Shown: piece after piece, positions 8,882 to 17,463 of the stretch
Numbering within the stretch: position 1 is the stretch's first letter
Layout: each line of letters opens with the position of its first letter
Assembly (NCBI GenBank): GCA_020025535.1
Contig: JAHHRY010000004.1
Coordinates: forward strand, 56,954 to 120,953
Length of the DNA: 64,000 nucleotides
Direction of reading: 5' to 3'
From: Oscillospiraceae bacterium
GTDB taxonomy: Bacteria > Bacillota > Clostridia > Oscillospirales > Oscillospiraceae
Notes under the pieces: generated by a model
Told to the model about the DNA's origin: nothing
Database searches by the model: none
Seen by the model: only the letters and a program-made list of their open reading frames with translations
Translations under genes and position numbers: made by a program

Positions 8882-11734
8882 TTATGCCTGGGGGGCCAAA
8901 TGGTCGTAGTAGTAACAAATCTTGAGCCAGGAGTTCTCAACACTCTTAAAGGTGAACTTATCCATCAGCAGCCACAGTACACGAGCCAGCTCCTCGTCAA
9001 CGAGAACGCAGCCATTGTGCTGTGAATTGGGATCCTTAACCATCTTATTCAGATAGGATCTGACAACTTCAGTTTCATCCTTACCGGTGCCGTGATAGAT
9101 GCCGTCGAATACGTCTTCGATCTGATACTGTTCTGCCTTCTTGGCGTATTCAGCACCCCACATCTTACGCAGAGCTGCATCTGCAGCTTCCACATCATTG
9201 CCGCTGTTTCTCAGCACCTGAACAATGAACAGATCTTCCTCGGTCATTGTGAAGTCGAATGCACCGATGTCCAGCAGGCCCTTGATCATAACGGGCTTGC
9301 CATTGCTGTCCAGAGCGGGGGTTCCGTCAGCATTGTATGCAGGCACGGAAGCAATAGGCAGGTTGAAGATGCCAACGCCAATGAAGTCAGCATAAATCTT
9401 GCTGCCGTAAATCTGCTTGCCATTTGCGTCCTTGCCCAGGTCATGGCGGTAGTAACCATCGGAGCCCAGGACTACATCAATACCACCGGCAACCGTGGTG
9501 CCTTCGCCGATGACATCGCCGTTCTCGTCGGTCTCAAAGGTGAAGTAACTGGGAGATGCCTGACAGAACAGATCATACTGGGGAGCAACATACTCAATCT
9601 TGTAAGCAATGTCGCCCGCCTCGTACAAATCCCAGAACATCAGATTGATGTAGTAGCTAGTACCTGCGTTCATGGCAAGGTACATGCAGATATTGTCAGG
9701 ATCGTTGAAGTTTCTGATGCCTACGTCGTCCCTTACCAGGACGTCACCCTTCTCATTAACAATCCAACCCTCCAGACCATTTGAGGACTTGGCAGAGGTG
9801 ATGATGCGGTAAACACCAGACTTAGCAGGAATGAACTCACTCAGCAGGCCTTTGGGCATCAGAGGACGGCCGTCATAGGAAATAACGTTGTCGCCCAGCT
9901 TTGCCTCGTAGGCACAGAAAGGAGCCAGGCCCTTAATGGGGTCACCCAGCTGCTTGCCTTCAGTACCGTATGCATTATAGTACATACACAGCTTCAGCCA
10001 CTCGTTGTCGTCCTTATCATCGAAGCCGATCAGTCTGTCAATATCCTTCAGGATCTGCATCAGTTCCTCAGTAACCGTGCAGTAGCCACTCTTCTTACTT
10101 CTGGATGCATAGGAAGCGTAAGGCAGCAGCTCTTTTTCCAAGTCGCGATCGCCGTCCTTCAGCATACCTTGGCCGGCCATATCCCAGATGGAAGTTTCGC
10201 TGTTGAAGTCGGAAGTACCCATCAGGTTTGCCAGCAGCAGAGGACCAGTCTTGCTGCCTACATGGTAGTATCCATCTGCTTCGTTGTAGAAGATGTCTAC
10301 ATAGTCGTAAATCTTGCCATCCTCGGTAGTTGCAGCATAGCTGGGCAGGTAGGTTTCAACGTCAATCTTGCTGCTGTCGACAATGTGCATATTCTTAATG
10401 TATACGGTGTCATCGCCTTCATTTCCGTCATCGTCCTTGGTGTAAATCAGGGACAGTGTATAGGTACCATCCTTCTGTGCAACCCAGGGATAGGCAGCCT
10501 TCCACTCTTCCTTTTCGGAATTGCCGGAAATCTGATAGATCGGTTCGCCGTCAACCAGCACAACCATCATATCATTGATGGCCTCTGTAGAGGACAGGTA
10601 TTCAAAAGCAATAGCCTGACCTTTCTTCAGCTCAACATCCGCATGCAGCATTGCATAGGAAGCGTCATAGCCGCTGTTGGAAGGCTTGATGCAGGGAATG
10701 CCATTCTTCTCAGCGATGATGAAGGGCCAGGAGTACTCTGCATCCTTGCCGGTCTCAGGACGATAAGTAATATTGATATCGCCGGAGTTGATGGTATTGC
10801 TAATTTCCTCAGTGGAGGGCATTTCCACATTGGGCTTCACATTGGAAATGACAGATGCCACGCCCTTGTCGCAGAGCTTCTGCTGGTAGTCATCCGCAGT
10901 GAAGTAATCCATAATTGCAACGAACGGACGCAGGCTGGGCAGTGCACCAACTTCGACCAGGCAGACAACGCCGTAGCGGTCAATAACGTAGGTGGTGGGA
11001 TAATTACCATTCGTCAAGGAGGCCCAGCTGTCGGGAACCTTAGCCATGGGGAAGCTCAGCTTGTGCTGTTCCTTGAAAGCTGCGACAGAATCATCATCAT
11101 CAGGTGCATAGGAGTTAACAGCCAGAATCTCAGCCTTATCCTTGTACATCTGATAAGCTTCTTCCATGTAGGGAACTTCAGATATACAGGGGCCGCAGGT
11201 GCTAAACCAGAAGTTCAGCAGTACAACCTTCTTCTCAGCCAGCACATCGGACAGCTTGACCGCGGTGCCATCGGTAGTGGTAATTTCGAAGTCATACATG
11301 ACATCGCCCAGCTGGAAGGTAGCGCCGGCCATGTCCTCGCCTTCAATCGGGGAAGAAGTCAGCGTAATCAAAGCCGCATTACCACTGAAAGAGTAGGACT
11401 CCTCTTTTGCATAGCCCTTAGGAACATTAGGAAGAACGATCACATATTTATCACTCTTGGGAATGTCAAAGGACACCTTGCCTTCTTCGTCAGTCTTACC
11501 CAGAGCGACCATCTCGTCCATCGACTCATTGTTGTAAACATATACGTCAATTCCGTTCAGAGCCATTTTGCCGGCGCTCTGGACGGTAACCGTATAGCTT
11601 CCCTTTTCTCCAGTACCGGCATTATCGCTGGGATCGGATCCCGGATTGTCTGCAGGATTCTTATGGCATGCAGCCATTGAGATCACCATAGCAGCAACCA
11701 GGAACACAGAGAGCAGTTTTTTTATGTTGTTCAT
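8882..11734 (-). CDS. large lipoprotein: Cna-B-like domain, TlpA-like thioredoxin domain, beta domains and a duplicated C-terminal module
   Basis: 950 aa. The lipobox is MAAC (Cys23). Residues about 46-130 form a Cna-B-like domain. Residues about 140-285 form a TlpA-like domain (NFWFSTCGPC, Cys180/Cys183; VIDRYGV). A jelly-roll-like region follows. The C-terminal half contains two copies of a module that begins with DGYYH or DGYYR and closes with a helix ending in EWLKLCMYY or SWLKICYYY. AGGAGA is positioned for the ATG at 11734; an in-frame TTG at 11752 overlaps that site and is rejected. The N-terminal architecture matches the 510-aa lipoprotein and the C-terminal module matches the 426-aa one. 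Probably an extracytoplasmic redox protein with added binding domains; substrate unknown. Confidence 0.7.
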   Translation of the reverse strand: MNNIKKLLSVFLVAAMVISMAACHKNPADNPGSDPSDNAGTGEKGSYTVTVQSAGKMALNGIDVYVYNNESMDEMVALGKTDEEGKVSFDIPKSDKYVIVLPNVPKGYAKEESYSFSGNAALITLTSSPIEGEDMAGATFQLGDVMYDFEITTTDGTAVKLSDVLAEKKVVLLNFWFSTCGPCISEVPYMEEAYQMYKDKAEILAVNSYAPDDDDSVAAFKEQHKLSFPMAKVPDSWASLTNGNYPTTYVIDRYGVVCLVEVGALPSLRPFVAIMDYFTADDYQQKLCDKGVASVISNVKPNVEMPSTEEISNTINSGDINITYRPETGKDAEYSWPFIIAEKNGIPCIKPSNSGYDASYAMLHADVELKKGQAIAFEYLSSTEAINDMMVVLVDGEPIYQISGNSEKEEWKAAYPWVAQKDGTYTLSLIYTKDDDGNEGDDTVYIKNMHIVDSSKIDVETYLPSYAATTEDGKIYDYVDIFYNEADGYYHVGSKTGPLLLANLMGTSDFNSETSIWDMAGQGMLKDGDRDLEKELLPYASYASRSKKSGYCTVTEELMQILKDIDRLIGFDDKDDNEWLKLCMYYNAYGTEGKQLGDPIKGLAPFCAYEAKLGDNVISYDGRPLMPKGLLSEFIPAKSGVYRIITSAKSSNGLEGWIVNEKGDVLVRDDVGIRNFNDPDNICMYLAMNAGTSYYINLMFWDLYEAGDIAYKIEYVAPQYDLFCQASPSYFTFETDENGDVIGEGTTVAGGIDVVLGSDGYYRHDLGKDANGKQIYGSKIYADFIGVGIFNLPIASVPAYNADGTPALDSNGKPVMIKGLLDIGAFDFTMTEEDLFIVQVLRNSGNDVEAADAALRKMWGAEYAKKAEQYQIEDVFDGIYHGTGKDETEVVRSYLNKMVKDPNSQHNGCVLVDEELARVLWLLMDKFTFKSVENSWLKICYYYDHLAPQA

Positions 11735-11803
11735 TTCATTTCTCCTGTTCAATATGCCTTATTTTGTGGAAAATGTAGCTATGTTTTTGCCATTTCCGCA
11801 CAT

Positions 11804-11832
11804 ATAATACCATAAACGCATTTGACTGTCAA
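11804..11832 (-). promoter_or_regulatory. promoter of the lipoprotein array
   Basis: On the minus strand TTGACA (11827-11832), 17 bases, then TATTAT (11804-11809). It sits about 65 bases upstream of the 950-aa lipoprotein start. Confidence 0.8.
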
Positions 11833-11955
11833 TAAAAAGGCCATAAATATTGGCCTATTCATATTTTTTTTACAAACGCTTATTTGTTCAGAATTTTATC
11901 AAAAAAACCTGGGAAAATAAACGCTTTTGCCATTGTTCCTGTTAAATAAATATGC

Positions 11956-11990
11956 AAATGCCGAAACCGCTTACTGCGGTTTCGGCATTT
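11956..11990 (-). terminator. intrinsic terminator after ilvE
   Basis: AAATGCCGAAACCGC and GCGGTTTCGGCATTT form a 15-bp stem with a TTACT loop. It has T/A runs on both sides and lies 11 bases after the ilvE stop codon. Confidence 0.9.
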
Positions 11991-12001
11991 TTGGGCTTAA
12001 T

Positions 12002-13075
12002 TTAAGAAAGCTTCTCAATCCAACCGTAGCGATCTTCGCATCTGCCCCACTGGATATCCGTCAGAGTCTTGTAGACGGAACTTGCAATGGGTCCGATTTC
12101 TCCGTTAGACAGTTTCATCTCCTGACCGCGGTACTCCAGCAGGCCTACGGGAGAGATAACTGCAGCAGTGCCGGTGCCGAAGGCTTCGGTCAGCTTGCCT
12201 GCCTTGTAAGCCTCCATCAGCTCATCAACTGCGATGGGACGCTCTTCTACTTCAATGCCCATCTGCTGAGCCAGGAACAGAACACTCTTACGGGTGATAC
12301 CGGGCAGGATGCTGCCGCCGGTAGGAGCGGTAACCAGCTTGCCATCGATGACGAACATCATGTTCATTGCACCGACTTCTTCCACATACTTGTTCTGCTT
12401 GCCGTCCAGCCACAGGACCTGATCGAAGCCCTTCTTTGCAGCCTCGGCGGAAGCCTTCAGGGAAGCGGAGTAGTTGCCGCCGGTCTTGGCAGCGCCGGTG
12501 CCGCCCTTAACTGCACGGACATAGCTGTCTTCAATGTGAATCTTGACAGGAGCCATGCCGTTCTTGTAGTAAGAACCGCTGGGGCAGCAAATGATGTAGT
12601 ACAGATAATTCTTAGCGGGGTGGACACCCAGCTCAGCACCATGTGCAATCATGGTCGGACGCAGGTACAGGGAAGTGCCTGCACGGTGAGGTACCCAAGC
12701 TTCCTCGGTCTCAACCAGCAGCTTCATAGCCTTCACCTGGAACTCCTCGTCCAGCTGAGGCATACACATACGGTCAGCACTGCGGTTCATCCGGCGAGCG
12801 TTCTCGATGGGACGGAACATCTGGATGCCGCCGTCCTCACGACGGTAAGCCTTCAGGCCCTCGAAGATTTCCTGGCTGTAGTGCAGTACAGGAGATGCAG
12901 GGTCAATGGCCAGAGGGCCGTAAGGCTGAATTCTTGCATCGTGCCAGCCGATTCCCTCGGTGTACTCAACGATGAACATATGGTCAGTGAAGTACTTGCC
13001 GAAGCCAAGAGTGGACTCGTCAGTGGGCTTCTCCTTAGGGGTAGCAGTCTTAATAATTTGAATATCCAGTTCCAT
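12002..13075 (-). CDS. ilvE: branched-chain amino acid aminotransferase
   Basis: 357 aa, the usual length for the larger BCAT-type class IV aminotransferases. It transfers the amino group of valine, leucine or isoleucine to 2-oxoglutarate using PLP. Recognisable stretches are YSQEIFEGLKAYR, YLRPTMIAHG, SASLKASAEA (region of the PLP lysine), ITRKSVL and AFGTGTAAVISPVG. GAAGGGGAT precedes the ATG. It is the last gene of a minus-strand operon after a 2-oxoacid:ferredoxin oxidoreductase and ptb-buk. Here it probably works in the degradative direction, supplying branched-chain 2-oxoacids to the oxidoreductase. Confidence 0.93.
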   Translation of the reverse strand: MELDIQIIKTATPKEKPTDESTLGFGKYFTDHMFIVEYTEGIGWHDARIQPYGPLAIDPASPVLHYSQEIFEGLKAYRREDGGIQMFRPIENARRMNRSADRMCMPQLDEEFQVKAMKLLVETEEAWVPHRAGTSLYLRPTMIAHGAELGVHPAKNYLYYIICCPSGSYYKNGMAPVKIHIEDSYVRAVKGGTGAAKTGGNYSASLKASAEAAKKGFDQVLWLDGKQNKYVEEVGAMNMMFVIDGKLVTAPTGGSILPGITRKSVLFLAQQMGIEVEERPIAVDELMEAYKAGKLTEAFGTGTAAVISPVGLLEYRGQEMKLSNGEIGPIASSVYKTLTDIQWGRCEDRYGWIEKLS

Positions 13076-13094
13076 TTTTAGTATCCCCTTCCGA

Positions 13095-13631
13095 TTACTT
13101 TACGCAAGCAGCACCGCGGCGCAGAGCCTCGATGTTCAGGTCCACCAGTTTTGCCTTGGGGCCGGTAAACATATGTACCAGCATCTCCTTAATGGTATCG
13201 GTGCCCAGGTTACCCATAGCCTCGATATAAGCACCCAGCATAACCATGTTAGCGACCTTGGCATTGCCCAGTTCGTTAGCAATGTCCAGGCAGGGAACAT
13301 AGATTGCACGGACATCGTCACGGCTCACCTTTTCCTTAATGATGGAGCTGTTGACGAAAACGGTGCCGCCCTTAACCACAGTGGGCTCGAACTTCAGCAG
13401 AGAAGGCAGGTTCATTGCAATCAGTTCGGTGGGCTCCAGAACGATGGGGCAGATGATGGGCTCTTCGTCGATGACGACACAGCAGTTAGCGGTACCGCCA
13501 CGCATTTCGGGGCCGTAGGAAGGCAGCCAGGAAACATCCTTGCCTTCCTTCATGCCGGCCTCAGCCAGCGTCTTACCAATGGCCATAACGCCCTGTCCGC
13601 CGAAACCGGCGATCATGATTTCATTGGTCAT
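13095..13631 (-). CDS. 2-oxoacid:ferredoxin oxidoreductase, gamma subunit
   Basis: 178 aa. The N-terminal IAGFGGQGVMAIGKTLAEAG and the SYGPEMRGGTANC stretch are hallmarks of the gamma (catalytic-gamma) subunit of pyruvate/ketoisovalerate-type oxidoreductases. Together with the alpha, beta and ferredoxin-like delta subunits directly upstream it makes a four-subunit enzyme that oxidises a 2-oxoacid with CoA to acyl-CoA, CO2 and reduced ferredoxin. The ATG at 13631 is chosen: GGGGAGG inside the end of the beta gene lies at the right distance, and only one base separates the two genes. An upstream in-frame start at 13652 would overlap the beta gene. Confidence 0.9.
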   Translation of the reverse strand: MTNEIMIAGFGGQGVMAIGKTLAEAGMKEGKDVSWLPSYGPEMRGGTANCCVVIDEEPIICPIVLEPTELIAMNLPSLLKFEPTVVKGGTVFVNSSIIKEKVSRDDVRAIYVPCLDIANELGNAKVANMVMLGAYIEAMGNLGTDTIKEMLVHMFTGPKAKLVDLNIEALRRGAACVK

Positions 13632-13632
13632 A

Positions 13633-14385
13633 TTACTTTTCCTCCCCGTCAATGTCCTTGTAGACTCCCAGAGGGAAGTAGGGAATCATTTTCTCCTTCA
13701 GGAATTCCACGGCAGCAGCGGGAGTTTTGCCCCAGTTGGTGGGGCAGCAAGCCAGAACTTCCACGAAGGTGAAGCCCTTGCCTTCCTGCTGCATCTGGAA
13801 AGCCTTCTTGATAGCCTTCTTAGCCTTGTTCAGGTTGCCGATGTCAGCAACACAGACACGGGCGGCATAGGCACAGCCTTCCAGAGTGCTGATGATTTCC
13901 GTCATACGGATGGGAGAGCCGTAGTGATCAACCTGACGGCCCAGAGGAGCGGTAGTAGCCTTCTCGCCGACCAGAGTGGTAGGAGCCATCTGGCCGCCGG
14001 TCATGCCGTAAATACCGTTGTTGATGAAGATGGTGGTGATCTTCTCACCACGCATTGCGGCGTGAATGACTTCCGCAGTACCGATAGCAGCCAGGTCGCC
14101 GTCACCCTGATAGGTGAAAACGATGGTGCCGGGCTTGGAAACACGCTTAATGCCGGTAGCGACAGCAGGTGCACGGCCATGTGCAGCCTCGTGCATATCG
14201 CAGTTGAAGTAGTTGTAAGCGAAGACGGAGCAGCCGACAGGAGCTACACCGACGGTATTGCCAAGAACGTCCATTTCTTCCAGGGTCTCGGCAACCAGCT
14301 TATGTACAATGCCGTGGGTACAGCCGGGACAGTAGTGCATCTCGGCATCTGTCAGTCCCTTGGATTTCTGGTAAACAATTGCCAT
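13633..14385 (-). CDS. 2-oxoacid:ferredoxin oxidoreductase, beta (thiamine diphosphate) subunit
   Basis: 250 aa. It carries the ThDP-binding features of the family: HYCPGCTHGIVHKL at the N-terminus and TYQGDGDLAAIGTAE followed by IFINNGIYGMTGGQ (the GDG...N metal-ThDP motif). It is the catalytic subunit for decarboxylation of the 2-oxoacid. GGGAGG precedes the ATG; the gene starts 6 bases after the alpha subunit gene. Substrate choice (branched-chain versus other 2-oxoacids) cannot be read from sequence alone; the neighbours ilvE and ptb-buk favour 3-methyl-2-oxobutanoate and related acids. Confidence 0.92.
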   Translation of the reverse strand: MAIVYQKSKGLTDAEMHYCPGCTHGIVHKLVAETLEEMDVLGNTVGVAPVGCSVFAYNYFNCDMHEAAHGRAPAVATGIKRVSKPGTIVFTYQGDGDLAAIGTAEVIHAAMRGEKITTIFINNGIYGMTGGQMAPTTLVGEKATTAPLGRQVDHYGSPIRMTEIISTLEGCAYAARVCVADIGNLNKAKKAIKKAFQMQQEGKGFTFVEVLACCPTNWGKTPAAAVEFLKEKMIPYFPLGVYKDIDGEEK

Positions 14386-14391
14386 TCTTTC

Positions 14392-15453
14392 TTACCTCCC
14401 GATTGCTGCTTTTGCCGCAGAAGCCACCTCGACAGGGGTGGGAACCACACCGCCGGCCTTACCAACGAAGGAAACAGGACGGCAGCCCTCCAGGGCGATC
14501 TTAACGTCATCGATCATCTGACCCATGCTCAGCTCAAAGTCAACAACGACCTTGACGCTGTCCTGAGAAGCAGCCTTCTTCAGTGCTTTGCTGGGGAAGG
14601 GCCACAGGGTAATGGGACGGAACAGGCCAGCCTTGATGCCTTCCTTCTCCAGGAGGCGGATAGCAGCCTTGGTGATTCTGGAAGGAGTACCGTAGGCGAC
14701 GAACAGGACCTCGCAATCCTCGGTGTTCACTTCTTCCCAACGGGTCTCATTCTCTTCCATAGCCTTGTACTTGGCAGCCAGGTGCTCGTTGTGCACGGCA
14801 CACAGGTTCGGATCAATGTACAGAGAGTTGATGACATTGGGCTTACGCTCACCCTTGGTGCAGGTAGTAGCCCAGTCCTTTGCAGGCAGGTCACGCTTTT
14901 CGATCTGATGCCACTCGATAGCTTCCATCATCTGGCCGATCATGCCGTCTGCCAGGATCATGACAGGGTTACGGTACTGGTCAGCCACGTCAAAAGCCAT
15001 CTGAACATAGTCGGCAGCTTCCTGAATGGTGGCAGGAGCGTAGACCAGATGACGATAGTCACCGTTGCCGCCGCCGCGGGTAGCCTGATAGTAGTCGCCC
15101 TGTGCAGGCTGGATGGTGCCCAGGCCGGGGCCGCCACGCATCATGTTCACGATAACTGCAGGCAGTTCAGCACCGCACATATAGGTGATGCCTTCCTGCT
15201 TCAGGGAAATTCCGGGAGAGGAAGAAGAGGTCATAACACGCTCGCCGCAGCCGGCAGCGCCATAGACCATGTTGATTGCAGCGACCTCAGATTCAGCCTG
15301 CAGGAAGCAGCCGCCGATCTGGGGCAGGTGCAGGGACAGATACTCCGGGATTTCGTTCTGCGGAGTAATGGGATAGCCAAAGAAGTATTTACAGCCGGCA
15401 CGAATAGCGGCTTCGGCAATGGCTTCATTGCCTTTCCAAAGTTCTTTCTCCAT
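14392..15453 (-). CDS. vorB: 2-oxoacid:ferredoxin oxidoreductase, alpha subunit (VorB-like)
   Basis: 353 aa, typical for the separate alpha subunit of four-subunit VOR/KOR enzymes. The start (KGNEAIAEAAIRAGCKYFFG, then YPITPQNEIPEYL) and MTSSSSPGISLKQEGITYM are characteristic, as is RPITLWPFP in the C-terminal half. It holds part of the ThDP site and the transketolase C-terminal-like domain. AAGGAGGAGAC precedes the ATG. The order delta-alpha-beta-gamma is preserved. The context of BCAA aminotransferase and phosphotransbutyrylase/butyrate kinase points to branched-chain 2-oxoacids; 2-oxoglutarate is the main alternative. Confidence 0.88.
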   Translation of the reverse strand: MEKELWKGNEAIAEAAIRAGCKYFFGYPITPQNEIPEYLSLHLPQIGGCFLQAESEVAAINMVYGAAGCGERVMTSSSSPGISLKQEGITYMCGAELPAVIVNMMRGGPGLGTIQPAQGDYYQATRGGGNGDYRHLVYAPATIQEAADYVQMAFDVADQYRNPVMILADGMIGQMMEAIEWHQIEKRDLPAKDWATTCTKGERKPNVINSLYIDPNLCAVHNEHLAAKYKAMEENETRWEEVNTEDCEVLFVAYGTPSRITKAAIRLLEKEGIKAGLFRPITLWPFPSKALKKAASQDSVKVVVDFELSMGQMIDDVKIALEGCRPVSFVGKAGGVVPTPVEVASAAKAAIGR

Positions 15454-15462
15454 GTCTCCTCC

Positions 15463-15681
15463 TTAATTGCGTTCCACAGTAATGATGGAATCGGGACAAA
15501 TCTTAGCGCAGCTGGCGCAGGCGACACACTTATCCATGTCTTCAGGACGCACAGTTGCGGGATGATATCCCTTGCGGTTGGTAGCAGTCTCATCCATGAC
15601 GATGATATGCTTGGGGCAGATCAGGGCGCAAAGCTCGCAGCCCTTGCATCTGTCGCGCTGGAAAGTTACGAATCCGGCCAT
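15463..15681 (-). CDS. 2-oxoacid:ferredoxin oxidoreductase, delta (2x4Fe-4S) subunit
   Basis: 72 aa. Two classic 4Fe-4S motifs are visible: CKGCELCALICP and CVACASCAKICP. It passes electrons from the ThDP enzyme to free ferredoxin. It starts with GAGGAGGAAT upstream of the ATG and is the first oxidoreductase subunit in the operon, directly after the P-loop NTPase gene (5 bases). Confidence 0.92.
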   Translation of the reverse strand: MAGFVTFQRDRCKGCELCALICPKHIIVMDETATNRKGYHPATVRPEDMDKCVACASCAKICPDSIITVERN

Positions 15682-15686
15682 GTTAA

Positions 15687-16367
15687 TTATTCCTCCTCAC
15701 AGAATACAATTTCCCAAGGCTTTTTCATGTAGATATTCATCGGCAGTATGGGCTCGGAGAGCTTGTTGGCAACATCTGCCACAAACTTACGCTCTACTGC
15801 ATGGTGAACAATGGGAAGCCCGGTCCTTTCGGACAGATCCTGAGCCAATCTGGCTCCTTTCAGAATTTCCTCCGGGGTAGTCTCCCTACAGAGGTGGGTA
15901 TTGTTCACAATACCTGTCACTTTTTGGAGACACTCGGCTTCGATTCCCCGCATATACTGCAGCGCAGTCTCCACCGTATTGGTCTCCGGGCGATTGGCAT
16001 TGAGTACAAACAACAAGTCAAACTCGGCGGGCTTCAGCTGGGGAGCAAATCTGGCCAGCACTCTGGCACCGATGGGGTCTCCGCCAATATCCAGAACACC
16101 CGTCCATTTCTCCTGCTGGAAAACAGACATAACAGCCGGGTTCAGTGCAGGAATATCCGCCGCACCGCCGCAGGATGTGACGATTACGCGGACGCCTGCG
16201 TCCTCCAAAACCTTCGTCTGTTCGTAGGAACGGAAGTAGGGGTTGACAATGTCCAGGTCGGCCAGTGTCACATCTTTCCGCTCCTCTGCCAGCTTCAGCG
16301 CCAGATTGACGGCATATTCCGTCTTGCCGCTGCCGTAATGTCCGGTAACAATTTGCATTCGCTTCAT
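15687..16367 (-). CDS. SIMIBI-class P-loop NTPase in the branched-chain acid operon
   Basis: 226 aa. The Walker A-type loop is GHYGSGKTE at about residue 9, followed by NLALKLAEE and an ADLDIVNPYFR switch segment resembling MinD/CobQ/ArsA-type nucleotide-binding proteins. VLDIGGDPIGARVL looks like the Walker B region. No membrane segment is visible. The gene sits between buk (2-base gap) and the ferredoxin subunit of the oxidoreductase, so it is co-expressed with the pathway. Its role is unknown: assembly or metal-cluster delivery, cofactor handling, or regulation would all be possible. The ATG at 16367 has no strong ribosome-binding site beyond GAGGCG in the end of buk, which suggests translational coupling. 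Confidence 0.75.
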   Translation of the reverse strand: MKRMQIVTGHYGSGKTEYAVNLALKLAEERKDVTLADLDIVNPYFRSYEQTKVLEDAGVRVIVTSCGGAADIPALNPAVMSVFQQEKWTGVLDIGGDPIGARVLARFAPQLKPAEFDLLFVLNANRPETNTVETALQYMRGIEAECLQKVTGIVNNTHLCRETTPEEILKGARLAQDLSERTGLPIVHHAVERKFVADVANKLSEPILPMNIYMKKPWEIVFCEEE

Positions 16368-16369
16368 GA

Positions 16370-17446
16370 TTAGTAAATTTTCGCCTCTTCCTTACCGTTC
16401 AGGACACGCAGGGCGCCCTGTGCCAGTGCAAGCATCTCATCCTCGCCGGGATAGATGCGGACAGGTGCCAGGTAGCCCACATATTCTTCAATCCAACCCA
16501 TCAGGGTCTTGTCATAGGCAAAGCCGCCGGTCAGCAGGATGGCATCCACCTTGCCCTGAAGTGCAGCGCCCATGGCGCCGATCTCCTTGGCTACCTGATA
16601 AGCCATGCCCCGGTAGGCCAGTTCTGCGTTGTGATCCCCTTCCGCAATACGGCGGGTAATCTCTCTGCCGTCGTTGGTGCCGGTGTAACCCACCAGACCG
16701 CACTCCATGCAGAAGAAATGACGGATTTCCTCATAGGTCTTTCCGTACTTGCCGCTGAACACCGCGCGGACAACATCCAGAACAGGCAGTGTACCCGGCC
16801 GTTCGCCGGTATAGGCGCCTTCGCCTTCCAGACCGTTGTTCACGTCCACGACTCTGCCGTTCAGGTGGGCACCCACCGTTGTGCCGCCGCCCATGTGGGC
16901 AACGATCAGCCGCAGAGATTCGTAAGGACGTCCGATTTCCTCTGCGTAGCGCTTGGCGATTGCTTTCTGGTTCAGCGCATGGAACAGAGGACGGCGGGGG
17001 AAATCCGGATGGCCGGAGAGGCTTGCCACCTCAGCCATTTCATAGATGACGGGAGGGTCAACCACATAGGCGGGCTTGCCCAGTTCGCTGCCGATTTCGG
17101 AAGCCAGGATACCGCCCAGATTGCACACATGGAAACCATATTTGCAGCTGTGCAGGTCCTCAAGCATTGCATCGTTGACAATGTAGGTGCCGCCCTCGAT
17201 GGGACGCATCAGGCCGCCGCGACCGACGATTGCATCCAGTTCATTCAGATCTACGCCCTGTCCCTTCAGATAATCCAGAATCACACCTTTGCGGAAAGCA
17301 GCATTCTGCTCCATGGTGGTGATGCCCTTCATTTCTTCGGGAGTATGGCGGAATACCTGAAGCATCACCTCGTTATCATTCTCGTAGATGGCCACCTTGG
17401 TAGAGGTAGAACCGAAGTTCATTGCCAGTACTTTGTGATTCTTCAT
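16370..17446 (-). CDS. buk: butyrate kinase / branched-chain carboxylate kinase
   Basis: 358 aa, the family length. ASKHA-fold signatures are MNFGSTSTKVAIY at the N-terminus, HMGGGTTVGAH and LTGGFAYDK. It phosphorylates ADP from an acyl phosphate, giving ATP and a carboxylic acid (butyrate, isobutyrate, isovalerate). It follows ptb by 17 bases with AAGGAG upstream. With ptb it forms the energy-conserving end of the pathway fed by the 2-oxoacid oxidoreductase. Confidence 0.93.
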   Translation of the reverse strand: MKNHKVLAMNFGSTSTKVAIYENDNEVMLQVFRHTPEEMKGITTMEQNAAFRKGVILDYLKGQGVDLNELDAIVGRGGLMRPIEGGTYIVNDAMLEDLHSCKYGFHVCNLGGILASEIGSELGKPAYVVDPPVIYEMAEVASLSGHPDFPRRPLFHALNQKAIAKRYAEEIGRPYESLRLIVAHMGGGTTVGAHLNGRVVDVNNGLEGEGAYTGERPGTLPVLDVVRAVFSGKYGKTYEEIRHFFCMECGLVGYTGTNDGREITRRIAEGDHNAELAYRGMAYQVAKEIGAMGAALQGKVDAILLTGGFAYDKTLMGWIEEYVGYLAPVRIYPGEDEMLALAQGALRVLNGKEEAKIY

Positions 17447-17463
17447 TTGTACACTCCTTAAAT

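Noticed and set aside
13540..15732. Long plus-strand open frame opposite the oxidoreductase subunits
   Set aside because: Shadow of four well-assigned genes; no start signal.
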